The position numbers and the translations under genes were made by a program. The notes below the pieces were generated by a model that saw only the letters and a list, made by a program, of their open reading frames with translations, was not told the DNA's origin and made no database searches. A stretch of 64,000 nucleotides of DNA from Roridomyces roridus (Eukaryota; Basidiomycota; Agaricomycetes; Agaricales; Mycenaceae), in the NCBI GenBank assembly GCA_029378245.1, contig JARKIF010000009.1, forward strand, positions 682,001 through 746,000, written 5' to 3'. Of the stretch, positions 11,985 through 23,676 are shown in pieces. Numbering within the stretch: the first letter of the stretch is position 1; each line of letters starts with the position of its first letter.

Positions 11985-14640
11985 GGGTGCGACAACGGTG
12001 GCACGTCCAGGGTATATAGTTTGAATACAAAATGGCCCGAAAAAAAAAAGTCCATGTCAAATCAGATGGTGATTCAACAACGCACAACAGTGCTCCTCCA
12101 AGTTCCCGAAAAGGAAATTTTGGCAAGGCCTTCTCAAATCCGAGTCGGTCGCTCATCGTTCCTCGCCCATTGTCTCGTCGTCGCCCCGTGAACTCTGAGG
12201 CCAATTTAGAGCATCCGGCTCCGTCTGGGAGCAGCGTGATGCAGTGGGCAGGCAAGCATGAACGGAATTGGAATAATGTGGAGATTCAATTGCCAGACTA
12301 GAGAGGATATCGTAAAGTCCATAGCCTGGGCACTGGTTGAAGGATTGGTGGTCGTCCTGGAAGGAACCCGACGAGACGTATCTTCAGCTTCGGCAAGTAC
12401 GCAGTCTCATTCCAGACATATCCATTTCCCAGACTGCCAGATAGAGTGGGCTGGACGCCTGTTGCGACTTTGCCATCGACGAAGGCTGAGGGGGCGGATG
12501 AACACGGTGTATGGTCAGAATGTGTCGGGCGTGGATTAATATGCAACATATCTTCATGCCCTTCTGTGACTGACAGTCCCGACCACCGATGCGCTGGGCT
12601 ATCGAGATTCGGGCACGGGTTTCCTGCTCATTCGAGACACGAGGGCGTCCAGGATGAGATTAGCGTGTAGGTGGCGAAAGTATAGTGTCGCGGAGCCAAG
12701 GTCTCGCCAGTAGCTTGCAGAAAATCGCAAGCGACTATTCAATGGCGAGTGGGAATGAGAGATGAGATGCTTTGGCCCGAGCGGATGTAGGATAGTGGGA
12801 GCAGAAGGCCGAGAGAGGTGGACAACAAGCCAGCCCTGATCAAACCTTGGCCAGAACTTTGCCCACACCCCACAATCGGCTCATTCTCTGTCCTCATCCA
12901 TTCCCTTCATCTTCCCTCGAGCATCCGCGCCTACCTGCGTTGCGGTCTCGTCACGAACGGGCTGCATGTGAACAACCCTTTCTTTCCGAGGGAGTCAAGA
13001 TGTTCGACGCCTCGACTCCAGTTCTCAGTAGACAAGCAAGCGGGCTCCAGAAGTCCGCTCGGGTACGACACTCATTCTTACAGCGGCAGGTCGGATACTC
13101 TGCACATCCGAGTCGAGTTGTTTGAGAACGGTGCTGGATTCATTGGTGTCGGGATCTCAATATTGGTGCGTCTGTCTAGGCGACTATCGTCTTGCATGCA
13201 GTTGACTGGGCTGACCCCTTTGTGGGTTCTTCTAGGTTGATTCACGCTGCTTGCTGTCTTTGAAGCTCGCTGTGGTCTGAAGGGACCGTTGAACCTTGTT
13301 CTTGCGAAATCTTCGAATTTGAACTGGCTGAATCTTGCTTGCATTATGGTTGCTGCTCAAACTGAACGTCTCTCGATGCCTCATGGGCATTGAGGCTTGA
13401 TATTTCGCCATGTCTGCTGGCGCTGCTTGGTGGGTGGTCAACAGCCCGTCACTGTATCTGTCACACCCATAGATGGACTGGAATTACATTCGATTTTGTC
13501 AGAGGTCAACGGTACCTAGATTTCTGCCAGAACAGAGAGCGTACGACGCGACGGACACCGAAGACGCTGGTGCCGCGGGACCCGGGTCGAAGGAATGCGA
13601 AATGCCTGGTTGTGCTTCTCTCCAAGTCCTGGGCTGTTGGTGTTCGAAGAGATTTCTTCTTCCTAACGTCGTTGCCCATTTGGCGGGCTCGCGTTCCATT
13701 GCCGAAGCCCAGTTTTGACATTGCAGACTATACCACCAGAGCATGATTTGGCCCGGGTTTCTTCGCACACGGTTTTATGTGCTCTGCACATATGGATGGT
13801 CCTTGAGGAAGCCCAAGATGACTTGTGGACGGTGGCACCCCAGTACGAATGCGAATGTTTTCGATGGGACAGTCACGACACCAACGCCTCTCAAGATCAA
13901 GTCATTCATTTTAAGCTCGTTCCTCCTCACAGGCCTCTATCATGCGTGCCCAGGAGCCTCCCTTCCCTTCATTTTCTCTCGTTCTCTCTCAAAATCGCAT
14001 CCAACCCTCGTATTTGGTGTTCCCATGGACGGATTATCAGACTACCGTTCCTCAAACTCAACCTATCACGAACACGATCGCCGTCTCTGGGTATCCCGTT
14101 CCTAACATCGTGGTGAGTTCCTCTCCTGCCACTCAGTGGTTAAGCTAATACGTTAGGGCTCTCCAGATTCCACCCACCTCGCTACCTATGAGTCGGTTTG
14201 GGATGATCTTGAACAGGATCCGCGTGCGCCGATCTTTCAAGTCGCGACTTGACGTGTCTTCTGACCCTTCTTCCCCAGCACTTCTTCGCCTCGGTCGCAG
14301 CCAGGCTTGGTTTGCGCGCGTAGATGGCGAAATACCCGACAATGAAAAGAACACGCATTCAAGTAGGTTGTTCTTTACTCGAATTGTCCGCTGAAAGGCT
14401 GATCGCCAGTTGTACATATATACCTTGCCATGCAAAAAAGGTCCGCCTCATCAACACAAGCTCAGCTAACATACGTGGGATGGAGGGCGACATAAAAGAG
14501 GCGAGACCAGAACAGTAACCTTGCTAATTGTGTACATACATGTAGTAACTAATCTTGGGCGTTTCTTCTACACGTTTCCCGTTCATTTTGCTGCACTCTG
14601 TTACCCGTCAATAAGCAGAAGTTGACTCGGAATAAGCAGA
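11985..14640 (+). repeat. Inverted dispersed repeat, copy A
   Basis: About 2.65 kb, matching 37255-39880 in reverse orientation. Identity is uneven: nearly perfect over about 12880-13440 (the frame at 13232-13441 is residue-identical in the other copy), roughly 85-90 percent over 12300-12830, and intermediate towards 14500. No transposase, reverse transcriptase or helicase was recognised. Possible exons include a plus-strand frame at 13942-14116 (MRAQEPPFPSFSLVLSQ...). It joins over a GTGAGT...GTTAG intron to a downstream exon, and it is conserved between copies with few changes. A frame at 12818-13150 contains ENGAGFIGVGIS. Function unknown. It could be a duplicated fast-evolving gene or a non-autonomous element. 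Confidence 0.75.
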
Positions 14641-14726
14641 GGTTGAATTCGTGGCTCGCGATGCTGAGATGTCACTGAAACCCAATTACGGATCACTCAG
14701 CCTCAGTGGGCTTGGCACCTGCGCTC

Positions 14727-17217
14727 ATGAGTGCGGCAGACTCGATACAGCGGCATCTCTACTCGGGCTTTGTCCACGGCCGTGTTCACGATATCGTTTT
14801 AAATGTCCGGGCCAGCTGGCATGCGACATACAAACTTCATCGCCTAGTCCTCATCCAAGCCGGTTTCTTCGACTCCTTATTCACTGCAGGCTTTGCTGAA
14901 TCCAACGCACCGAAGGAAATCGAGATTATTTTCGACGACCTGAACATCACACGAGCAGGTGAGTGGCTTAATTAATTGCTGATAGTGCCGCTGCTTAAAA
15001 TCTGTATCACGGTCATAGCATTTGAGTGAGTGCAATCCCGCTCTCTTGACATGACTGAACTATTCCAGGTTTTGTATTGCACGGCTCTACGGAGGTGGAC
15101 CACCGCTGCACATATTTCCTTCCTTAGTTCCATCGACATCTCTTCCTTTGACTTCCGCCTTCCCATTCACCAATGTCGACCCAAACCCTCCTCCAACACC
15201 ATCTGGACACCAACCTGGTACTCCCAGATTCCTCCTCTCGCTCCTGGCAACGTCCGTCTACCTGTCAATCCCCACTTTGACTGCTACTGCCCTTTCTGCC
15301 ATTCTCCGCACGGTTGGCCCATATACCGTGCTCCAATACCTCGATTTTGCTTTGGGCAAGCCTATAGGCGTGGCGAATTCCAACTGGAATGAGCCTGAGG
15401 CTGCTGTGGGACTCGAGAATATTGCCCAACTCATTCCCGACAATGCCCCCTCTGATGCATCCCTTCGTTCCGTCGAAAGCGATGAGACCCATCATGGGGA
15501 GAAGCAATTCCATTATGGCGCCATCTCTGACAAGATCGGGGAAGCCTGTGCCTGTTGGCTGGCGCGGTGGGCCCCCGACATCCTGGCTCTGGAAGAGCGC
15601 AAGGCGGGTATGGGAGATGTGATTGCCACGATGACGCGTCGCCGCCCCACTTCGTCCCAGCCGCTTCCTCCTTCCGATTACTCTGCGGTTCCTGCAATCT
15701 GGGACCGTGGTGGGTTAAACGTGGCTTGGGTGTGTGCTCTGGTATCCGCAGACACGCTGTTTGTACGTGGAGAGCGCGAGCGGTATGACTTTGCACGTGC
15801 CGTCGTTGAGCTGCGGAGGCGACATGGTATTCTGCCAGAGGAGGAAGACGCTTGGAAGACTCTCTTTGAACAGGGTATCCATTACTGTCATCTGGTATGC
15901 CCCTTTTGAGTTTTTTACATCCTAAACTAATCAATTCGCAGTCTATGGAAGACGTGATCGACCTTTCCAAAGACAGCTCGCCGACTACCAAACAGCCGTT
16001 CGTGTCAATAGCCGTGCTACAGGCCTCGCACTGGCAAAATTCCCTCCTACGTCAACACATCACCGCGCGGCCCGCCACTCCCGCATCAGTTGAGACGCGA
16101 CCGGCGCCCGCGCCAACGTGCGGCTCTCCTGTACAACGCGACAAGGAGCTTGGGGTTTCTCAAACAACTGCAGAGATACGAGCTCGCCTGGCGACAGGCG
16201 ATGCTTCACTCAATCAATCGGGCCCATACTACCTCGTCCCCAGCGACTCATCGCAGCGCATCGGTGACAAGTGGGAGTAGTGTACACCCTCCATCCTCTG
16301 ATGACGCCCCACTTTCGATGGATGAACTCTTCTCTCAATCCTTTACACCGTCATCACCCACCACCACCACCAAACCCGCTTCAGCGAGCTCTCTTTCGCG
16401 GGTCTCAGTCGGCGAGGCCAACTTTTTCGGAATACAAACTCGGCGCTACACAGCACAGGCTTGCGTCGATGCAGATCCCACAGGAACTGCCCGCTGGACA
16501 CTGCATCCGCCGTTCCGTTTCTCGGCGGAATTCTGGGATGCTGAGATGTTGTCAGAGAAGGCACGATTATATTCGCGCACAGTTTGGTGCGGCGGGAGTT
16601 TGTTCAACGCCTATGTGCAAGTGGTGCACAAGAAAGGCTCTAAACAGCTCGGCGTTTATCTTCATAGGCAGAGCACACTCGATGTTCCACCGGCAAGCGC
16701 ACCACGCACCGATAACTCGATCACATCGAGCACTACTTCGGGCACGCGGGAACGTCAGGGCAGTCTGGTTGGGCCTCGGAGCCCATTGACGCACATGCGT
16801 GGGCCCTCCCTCCCTGCTATTGTTCAGCCCTCCACATCTCCCCATTACTCTCCCTCAATCCACCCTCCCACACGCAGTACGACGCCTGTATCTCCCTCTG
16901 TGTCTTCTTCGTTGCCGAATTCACTCGGGACCAGTCTCACCGCTCACTCTGTCCCAATACAAGTACCAGCGAGTCCTTACCGTGACACTCGGCAGTCTGT
17001 TTCGGCATATTTCACGATCAGCTGTGCGAGCGCCACGGGTGCGAGTCAGACGCGTTTCGCGAGCGCACCGGACGTGTTCACTGTGAGCCAGAGTTGGGGC
17101 TGGAAGTCGAGTGCGTTGAGGACAGAGGAGTATATTGAGGTTGGCGAGGAGCAACCGCGCGGGATAAGAGGGAAGGAGGTGAGTCTGAGGGCGTGCGTCA
17201 TCCTCGGACTGGTGTGA
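14727..17217 (+). CDS. BTB/POZ-domain protein with a 7-base micro-exon
   Basis: Five exons (14727-14958, 15019-15025, 15069-15874, 15942-16050, 16095-17217) sum to 2,277 bases, giving 758 residues. The N-terminal BTB domain shows the pattern HGRVHDIVLNV, then LHRLVLIQAGFFDSLF, and AFEFCIARLYGG created across the micro-exon. A helical BACK-like middle follows (LATSVYLSIPTLTATALS, GEACACWLARWAP, FARAVVELRRRHG). The C-terminal half has a conserved beta-type block (WTLHPPFRFSAEFWDAE, LYSRTVWCGGSLFNAYVQV) broken by Ser/Pro linkers, and ends RACVILGLV. Fungal homologues are often labelled germ-cell-less-like BTB proteins; a Cullin-3 adaptor role is inference. It begins just after repeat copy A. Confidence 0.8.
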
Positions 17218-18287
17218 AACTACTTATACCTGCATTCATTCGGACTTTTTTTTTTTTTGCATCGCATCCTTGTGTATCATCTATGCTTTTTTATTATCCG
17301 TTGCACTTACATTAGACGTAGGACTACATACATATGACCAGTACTTACTGAGGTTACTAACGAAAGATTATTATGATTCGACATGGTTCGAGCCCATGAA
17401 ACCGCTTTAGTCTGCACCGTTTCACATCGATGAAGCAGGATGAAGCAGAAAAGCGCGAAGAGTCGGCCTGGGAGTCGATAAAGCCTCGGCGACTATTTCG
17501 TAAACGCAAGAAGTGACCCTGTTAATCCCAAATCGTAGCCCCAAACGGCTTTCAATTGGGCATGAAAAAAAAATTCAAATCTTAATGGAACGGGGCGTGA
17601 AAGAGAACAAAGGAAAAAAAGGCAGCAGCCGTTTTTTAGGCGGTCCTACTCCTTTTTGGGCGGTTTCGGGACTCGAACTGGTGCAATGAATCCCACGGGA
17701 GCTCAGTCTGACGCAAGTGGAACAAGGCATCACACAACCGTTCAGCTATTCAACCGTCATGATGGTGGATAACATGGAGGCTGATATCCTTCCATTCGCA
17801 GAGATAGGTAAGCTTTGGCACTTGGAAAGGAAACGAAGAAATTGGGTCCCATAAGTCGCGTGCATGCCTCGAGAGCTGCCACTGACAACAATCCAGTTGA
17901 GCAAAATTAACGCTGCTCGAAATTGGGGTACGATGACATGTAATGGGCGAAGAAGGAAAGGCCATGCCAAAATATCCTTTTCGGGAACTTGGAGGAGTAC
18001 TGTTGTGCTCTGTTGACTGGCCATCTGATCCGACAGGATTTTTGCATTTTATATTCAAGCAATATCAAGAGCGCACGCGATGGGATCAACGAGTGGTGGA
18101 GGATCACGAATGCCAACGGCATCAGCCGCAGTTGAGCACAGACGCGATAGGTTGGTTGCGAACGCAGGAAACTCATCCTCTACTGCATCCGAAACGTGGA
18201 AATTAACAGCGTTGCAATTGCCCGCTCAATACACTATCAGCCAATTGGCTGGGCTACACCCAAGACGTAAACAAGAAGAGTCGATAC
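17218..18287. other. Gene-poor interval with poly-T tract and repeat fragment
   Basis: No convincing gene. It holds a run of twelve T at about 17247, several AT-rich stretches and a fragment of the inverted-repeat family (see 17900-18070). A tRNA-like box A/box B pair on the minus strand near 17650-17760 did not fold as a tRNA. Confidence 0.5.
17900..18070 (+). repeat. Fragment of the dispersed repeat family (third copy)
   Basis: A shared core (CCTTTTCGGGAACTTGGAGG) and its flanks match the outer ends of copies A (near 12100, minus orientation) and B (near 39750, plus orientation). Only the outermost few hundred bases of the repeat are present here, in the same orientation as copy B. This suggests a family of at least three members. 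Confidence 0.65.
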
Positions 18288-20958
18288 CTACATCTGCACC
18301 ATCAACAAATACTTGAGCCGAATCTGAGACGCGTCATAAACTGTTCGAGCATCAGCAAAAGTCGCGCCTGTAGCAATGGAATCAGCAAACCAATGTATTC
18401 ATTGTATTCCAAATAGCCCTGTCCAAGCATCAGCAAGAATCATGGGTGTAACACGGAGGAAACTGACCCCATTCGGAACGACAGTGGGCTGAGGCCAGTC
18501 GTCAGCAAAAAAAAGGCAACCGAGGCAAAATCATCAAACCTGGGCAGGGCCGTCGGGCATATGGCACCCTCTGCAAACACATCAGACTTGAGCCCACAAG
18601 TAATGAAAAGCGAACACTGACATGAGTTCATCATTCCCAAGCGCCTTGCCGGCATCCTTCCACTTCTGAGGCTGCGTCCTCCCCAAGCCTTTAGTGGCTC
18701 TACAAACGGTGTTTAACGCCTCGTTTGACAAATGGAAACTAAAGACGAACCTCGCACCAGCGTTCTTGCATCCCTTATCGGCGTCGTATTCCTACAATCC
18801 CGTGAGCAACCCGATCGAGGTACGAAACTATGACCAACACACCGCTTGCGTCCGCTCGTAGAAGGGCTTAACTGCAACCTCGCAAAGGAGCAGAATACCA
18901 ATATTCTGGCTCATGCTGCGCCACAAATGATCAGCAACAAAAACAGACAACCAGCCAACAACCAACTGAGAGTAGCAGTAACCGGCCGACTTGGACATCA
19001 TCTGAATCGATAGCTGAGCACGACGGAAAAGAAAGGTAAAGAGAGACTAACATCCGCAAAATACACGCCCTTGCCAAACATGTACCCAGTCACCGGAGCT
19101 GCAGAACATGGTCAACATCCCTTCGGATGCAGGAAAAAGAAAATTACCTTCCGGCGGAGCAATTCTCAACCCCTGCTTCAAAATTCCCGCAAAATTGGTA
19201 CTCCTGCTCCCGTGCCAGAGTAACATCCTCTCCCCATCCCCAACCTGGTCAAACCCACCCTTCTTGAACGCAGCAGTCTCCGAAGCCCTCTCAACCCTGA
19301 AAACATTCTTGACCTTGGCTTTGATATGCATGTGCGTCTGCCCATGGGTATCCCGTACATACTCCTCCAACACCTTGAATTCGCTCGATGTACGCGCCAC
19401 CGGCTCCATGCCCGTAAGGCCCAGTTGAAGAAAGTGAGAGTCAAGCGGATTCACCGGCTTGCCGTCGGAGCCTTTTTGTGCGTTAGCAGCCATGAGCTTG
19501 GACGCGATTTCCATATCTCCGAGGGCGTCGACGAGCTCCAGTTCCCTCTTGAGCAGTAGCTGCGTGTTGATGGAAGTTGGCCGATTGCGACCAAAGTCAT
19601 GGGGGATGATCCTGTACGACGAAGTGTAAGTACTCCAGGAAAAGGTAGGGAGGTTCAATACGAACGAGTAATAGGTACCGCTAAGCAAGTCACAAGCTTG
19701 GCTAAATCCGCCGTTCTCAAGAGCGGTCTCCCCATTCGGCGCTTCAATCACTTCAGAAAGCGTCTTCAAAGCAGCGAATCCCCGGAGGATGGTTGTTTTG
19801 GACAATTTGCCCAGAGGAAGCTTATTCGCGTCGTAGTTCATGGACGACAAGGTCGCGTCGATAATGCTTGTCGAGAAGATGAGCTTGCAGAATTCCTAGG
19901 AGGGAGCTAAGTTGATGCGAGGAACGAGCCAGCGAGTTCTAACCTGAATTTCCGGGGCAAGCGTGCAATCGGGGATGGGTTCGTCATCCTGCTTCTTCTT
20001 CCCGGACCCACCGGCAGCGCTTGCATCAGGCATGTCCTCGTCCTCGTCGCCATCTCCATAGTCGCGTTCCAACCACGTGTATTTACCCTTCTTGGGTACC
20101 ATACCAATTCTGTCTTCCCAGTTGACACCAGCCTTTGCCTTGAACTGCTTTTTGAACTCGTTGATGGCGGTCGCGCCATTCCAAGGTCCCTAGGAAGTTG
20201 GTAAGCAATCAAGAGGGCCGAGGGAGACAGTCCTACCTTGATTTGAGTCTGGCCATCGGCGCCGACACGACCCCAGCGGGTGAATAGCACAGACTGGGAG
20301 TCGTTTCCAATTGGGTGCAAAAGCTGAAGGACATAGAATCTTTGGGCGCCACGTCAGTCACAGTAAGATAACATTCCAGGACGAACTTGTTGTTGTTGTC
20401 GCCGATATTAGTTTGGTTGAGCACTAGCGCGCGTTAGTTGGGGCAAGCAGTATATTCCAGACGTACTGGCTTCCCAGACACCCTCATCGTTGCTGTACAC
20501 TTGGTGGGTATCTGACGACGTTGAACCATCTGTAGGATTGCGAGAATTTGGGGTACGCACCGACTTTGGCCGACTTGGGGTCGACAGGGGCTTTGCCTCT
20601 CTTTACAACAGTGACCTACACAAAATTTTTGAACAAAACACAGTCGCTCGGGGACTTGGCCACACACCATCTTGGCGGGCGCTGCAGGGACGTCGTCGTC
20701 GTCGTCATCGACATCGTCCTTCTTCTTCGCAGGAGCCTTTTTGGCCTTTTTGCTAGCTGGCTTCTTGGCGGGCGCGTCATCTTCGTCCTCCTCTTCGTCC
20801 TCGTCAGAATCGGCGCGGGCACGTTTCGACTTTGGTTTCGAGGTGGACGCCGGCTTGGTCGCAGCAGCGGTGGAAGCGGGCTTCTTCGCACGGGTGCTGG
20901 ACCTAGTAGGGGCTGCTGTTCCGTCAGCGTCCGCAGCGGCTTTCTTGCGAGGAGGCAT
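18288..20958 (-). CDS. Poly(ADP-ribose) polymerase (WGR, regulatory and catalytic domains)
   Basis: Nuclear enzyme adding ADP-ribose chains from NAD+ at DNA breaks. The ATG at 20958 opens a Lys/Ala-rich tail with basic clusters and a long acidic run (residues 1-100), then a WGR domain (LFTRWGRVGADGQ), the alpha-helical regulatory domain (LPLGKLSKTTILRGFAAL) and the catalytic domain. The H-Y-E triad is visible: LLWHGSRSTNF, then YFADMMSKSAGYCYS, and LEYNEYIVYD just before the end. The last exons are very small, between introns at 18310-18720. The end SQIRLKYLLMVQM is family-typical. No zinc fingers or BRCT domain can be seen; the Lys-rich acidic tail takes their place. About 650-700 residues. 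Some exon joins are uncertain. Confidence 0.92.
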
Positions 20959-21750
20959 ATCGGGTTTTTTGGAAAGGAGTCGTTGGCACCACGGTCACGG
21001 TACTCTTGTTTGACTTGATCAAAACTCAATTCGACTCACGCGTCGGTCGCGACTCGACGGTTGATTCGACCTGGGAAAACGGTACCGATGTTTCGCAGCA
21101 AGATCGGTTGGGAAAATTCATGCCCGGCGCCCTGGCGTTCTCTTTGACTAATGTACTGCGGCGTCTTTCAGACCCAAACAGACCCTGGACCTTGACCTGA
21201 CTGTCCCTCCTCCTCCTCCCCGCGCCCCCCTCCCCCATGCATGGAATGGATTTCTCCCCTCGCTCAGATGCCGGACACCGCCGTTACAACGGTGACCTTC
21301 TGCCGGGCAGCATCATCTTAGTACCAATGCCGCTATATGTTGGCTACATTAACGGAAGTCTTCAAGAAGTTACTCAGAGCTCGCTTCAACTCTTACCTCC
21401 TCTACCAATCGGCGATCAGATCACCACCGCGGTCCCCGCCCTCACTCACGTTCTCCTCCACTAATAATGCACCTTCGGCCGCCGCCTCCCATGGAATAAA
21501 TCTCCTCGCTCCGATGCCCGTTGACAGTCTCCATCGTTCGGCGTTTTCCGCGACCACGAGTACGCCTCATGGCTATCCAATTTTTTTTTTCCCACACAGC
21601 CAAAAATCTCGTCCTTTGTCCTCCCGGTGGCCTTTTCTGAAAAACCGAGCATCATTACTGTCTGGGGATAACCTGCTCGTGACTGTCTCCGTCTCTCGAA
21701 CGCGACGCGATGTATAAAGAGCGAGCCCAAGATGCCTCTCCAACAGCACA
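20959..21750. other. Divergent promoter region between PARP and HMG-box gene
   Basis: No gene recognised in about 790 bases. Pyrimidine-rich blocks and GC-rich spacers are seen, and a TATAAA lies at 21713 near the HMG-box start. Confidence 0.5.
21713..21718 (+). promoter_or_regulatory. TATA box of HMG-box gene
   Basis: TATAAA 33 bases before the ATG at 21751. This implies a very short 5' leader if it is used. Confidence 0.5.
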
Positions 21751-22596
21751 ATGGACGCGCAACTCATCAACTTTCACTCCTCTCAGTCCCCCTACCAGCC
21801 AGCCTGGGCGGTCCCAGCGGCCATGACGCCTTCGTACACCCCCGCACCGTCCCCACCAGAGTCTTGCTACTCTACCGACTCTGAACCCAAGGAGACTACA
21901 AAGAAGCGTCGCCCTGCGCGTCCCACCCGCAGAGTTCGCCCCGCGGACTATGTCCCCCGTCCTAGCAACGCTTTCATGATCTTCAGGTCAGTCTCTGTCT
22001 GCTTCTCATTCCAGCTTAAACTCATCCAATGTTCCACCAGATCCGAGTTCTGCGCCAGGCGCCGGGTGAGCCCCAACATTGAGGACGACCACCGCATCAT
22101 CAGTCGCATCGTCGGCCACCTCTGGCGCGACATGTCCGATGCCGAGAAGCAGCCTTTCCATGTAAAGGCCGAGCTCGAGAAGGAGGAGCACCGCCGCCTC
22201 TACCCCAACTACCGTTTCAACCCCATCGTCCGTACCTCCAAGCCCGTCAAGCGCAAGGTCCAGCGCAACGGTCCCGAGGATCTCGAGCGTTGCCGCGAGA
22301 TGGCAGAGTTGCTCAAAGCGGGCAAGCAGGGTGACGAGCTCGAAGAGGCGGTGCGCATCCGCCACCTGGAGAAGACCGTGACGCCCACCACCGAGTCGGC
22401 GCCTCCTCTTCCCCACGTTCCTCTCGAGCAACTCGACTTCCAGCCCGCAATGTTGAGCTGGCAGCCCACCATCGACCCGGCGGCTTTCCTGGTGCCTGTC
22501 CAGCAACTCGACCCCGCGCTCTGGCCCTATACCTACATGCCCTCGCTGTACGACGTTGCCGCGCTCGAACGGCCCAACGACACTTTCTCCCAATGA
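21751..22596 (+). CDS. HMG-box transcription factor (MATA/SOX-type box)
   Basis: Sequence-specific DNA-binding protein of 263 residues from two exons (21751-21986 and 22041-22596; the 54-base intron also reads open). A basic stretch (KKRRPARPTRRVR) leads into one HMG box: RPSNAFMIFR, then ISRIVGHLWRDMSDAEKQPF and EEHRRLYPNYRF. The exon junction falls inside helix 1. The tail is Pro/Leu-rich and not conserved to my eye. Boxes of this MATA type include mating, pheromone-response and morphogenesis regulators of basidiomycetes, but the target cannot be assigned from sequence. It is notable that the same window has a pheromone-precursor candidate; a link is speculation. Confidence 0.85.
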   Translation: MDAQLINFHSSQSPYQPAWAVPAAMTPSYTPAPSPPESCYSTDSEPKETTKKRRPARPTRRVRPADYVPRPSNAFMIFRSVSVCFSFQLKLIQCSTRSEFCARRRVSPNIEDDHRIISRIVGHLWRDMSDAEKQPFHVKAELEKEEHRRLYPNYRFNPIVRTSKPVKRKVQRNGPEDLERCREMAELLKAGKQGDELEEAVRIRHLEKTVTPTTESAPPLPHVPLEQLDFQPAMLSWQPTIDPAAFLVPVQQLDPALWPYTYMPSLYDVAALERPNDTFSQ

Positions 22597-22702
22597 TTCC
22601 AGTACACATATTTTATGAAAACATAATTATTTCACCTGTAGCCTTTACATTGCATTCCATTTCATACTGTACACATGTCCTCCAAAACCAATGCATTTTC
22701 TT

Positions 22703-23643
22703 TCATGTCAGAATCTCAAATGCCTTGACGCCCTCCTCGCCCAAACAGCGTCGCGCATCCAACGACGCTAGCCCCTGCCTTGGTCATACGCGCCACCGCC
22801 TCTTTACTCGTAACACCACCAATCCCGAAAATCGCGATATCCAGCGCTTCCTTCTCGAACAGCTTCTTGAACGAATACACATTGCCCAATGCGAGCGGGT
22901 GCAACGCGTCACCGGCCAGCCCACCCAGAACGGGCGGTACCGCGAATTCTTCACCACGCAGGGGCGCCTCCACCTGCTCTGCAAAGAGAAGCGAGTTCCC
23001 AAGCGTATTCGTACACGCGACGTAGGCAAACGGGCATTTCTCCCTCGACGCTGGAAAAGGTCTGGAGCACCTCTACGACGCCAGTAAACTGCCCCGCATG
23101 TACATACGGCGGCAACTTGAGCCCTAGCGTCAGAGTCGGGTCCTTTCGCCACGCCGCAGCGAGCACCTCCAATAACGGCTGCAATAGCTCGGGTGCGTAG
23201 CCTGGAGGCGGGTGGCCCCGGATATTGGGACAGGAGGTATTAAACTCGACGCCGATCCTTTCCGCGTAGTGCACACTTTTGGCACGCAGAGTTTGGATGA
23301 CGTCCACAGCGGCTTGGAGGGTGGAAGGTTCAGAGGCAGTTGTGCTTATCAGGAACGGTTTCGAGGAAGAGGAGCCAGAGATGAGTCCCTCGATCCAAGT
23401 GAGGTACTGCGCGAGTGGGTGCGGGCTGTAGCCGTACGAGTTGAGGCTGCTGAGCGTCTCCGTAGAGAAACAAACGCCATGCGACTCGTCTTGGGGAAAT
23501 CCGCCAACTGTTGCAGTACGCGTCGTCACAGCGCCCGTATAACGACAGTCGTAGAGTGCGGTGAGCTGCTCGAGGTCAGAGGCCCAGGCGCAAGACGAGT
23601 TGAGGAGCGGGGGAGAGATTGTCAACCCGCCGATTTGAACCAT
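22703..23643 (-). CDS. URA1: Dihydroorotate dehydrogenase, class 1A (fumarate type), two apparent frame breaks
   Basis: Pyrimidine synthesis: oxidises dihydroorotate to orotate with FMN, using fumarate, in the cytosol if class 1A. The ATG at 23643 opens MVQIGGLTISPPLLNSS. Seen are the FMN/substrate segment GVEFNTSCPNIRG with the catalytic Cys of class 1 enzymes, LTLGLKLPPY, TNTLGNSLLF, GGLAGDALHPLAL and IAIFGIGGVTSKEA. No mitochondrial targeting or membrane helix is present, unlike class 2. The reading frame jumps +1 at 23032-23042 and again at about 22730-22740; after each jump the family pattern resumes exactly. No intron explains the shifts. The predicted family stop is at 22703, while the unshifted frame stops at 22716. 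It starts only 33 bp after the stop of the upstream oxidoreductase gene. Confidence 0.8.
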
Positions 23644-23676
23644 GGTGATAAGATACGGAATCTATCTATATACACG

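Noticed and set aside
17645..17765. tRNA-like sequence on the minus strand with box A (TAGCTGAACGG) and box B (GTTCGAGTC)
   Set aside because: Acceptor-like ends pair 6 of 7 but box A is three bases too far in, and D and T stems do not pair; at most a decayed tRNA-derived piece.
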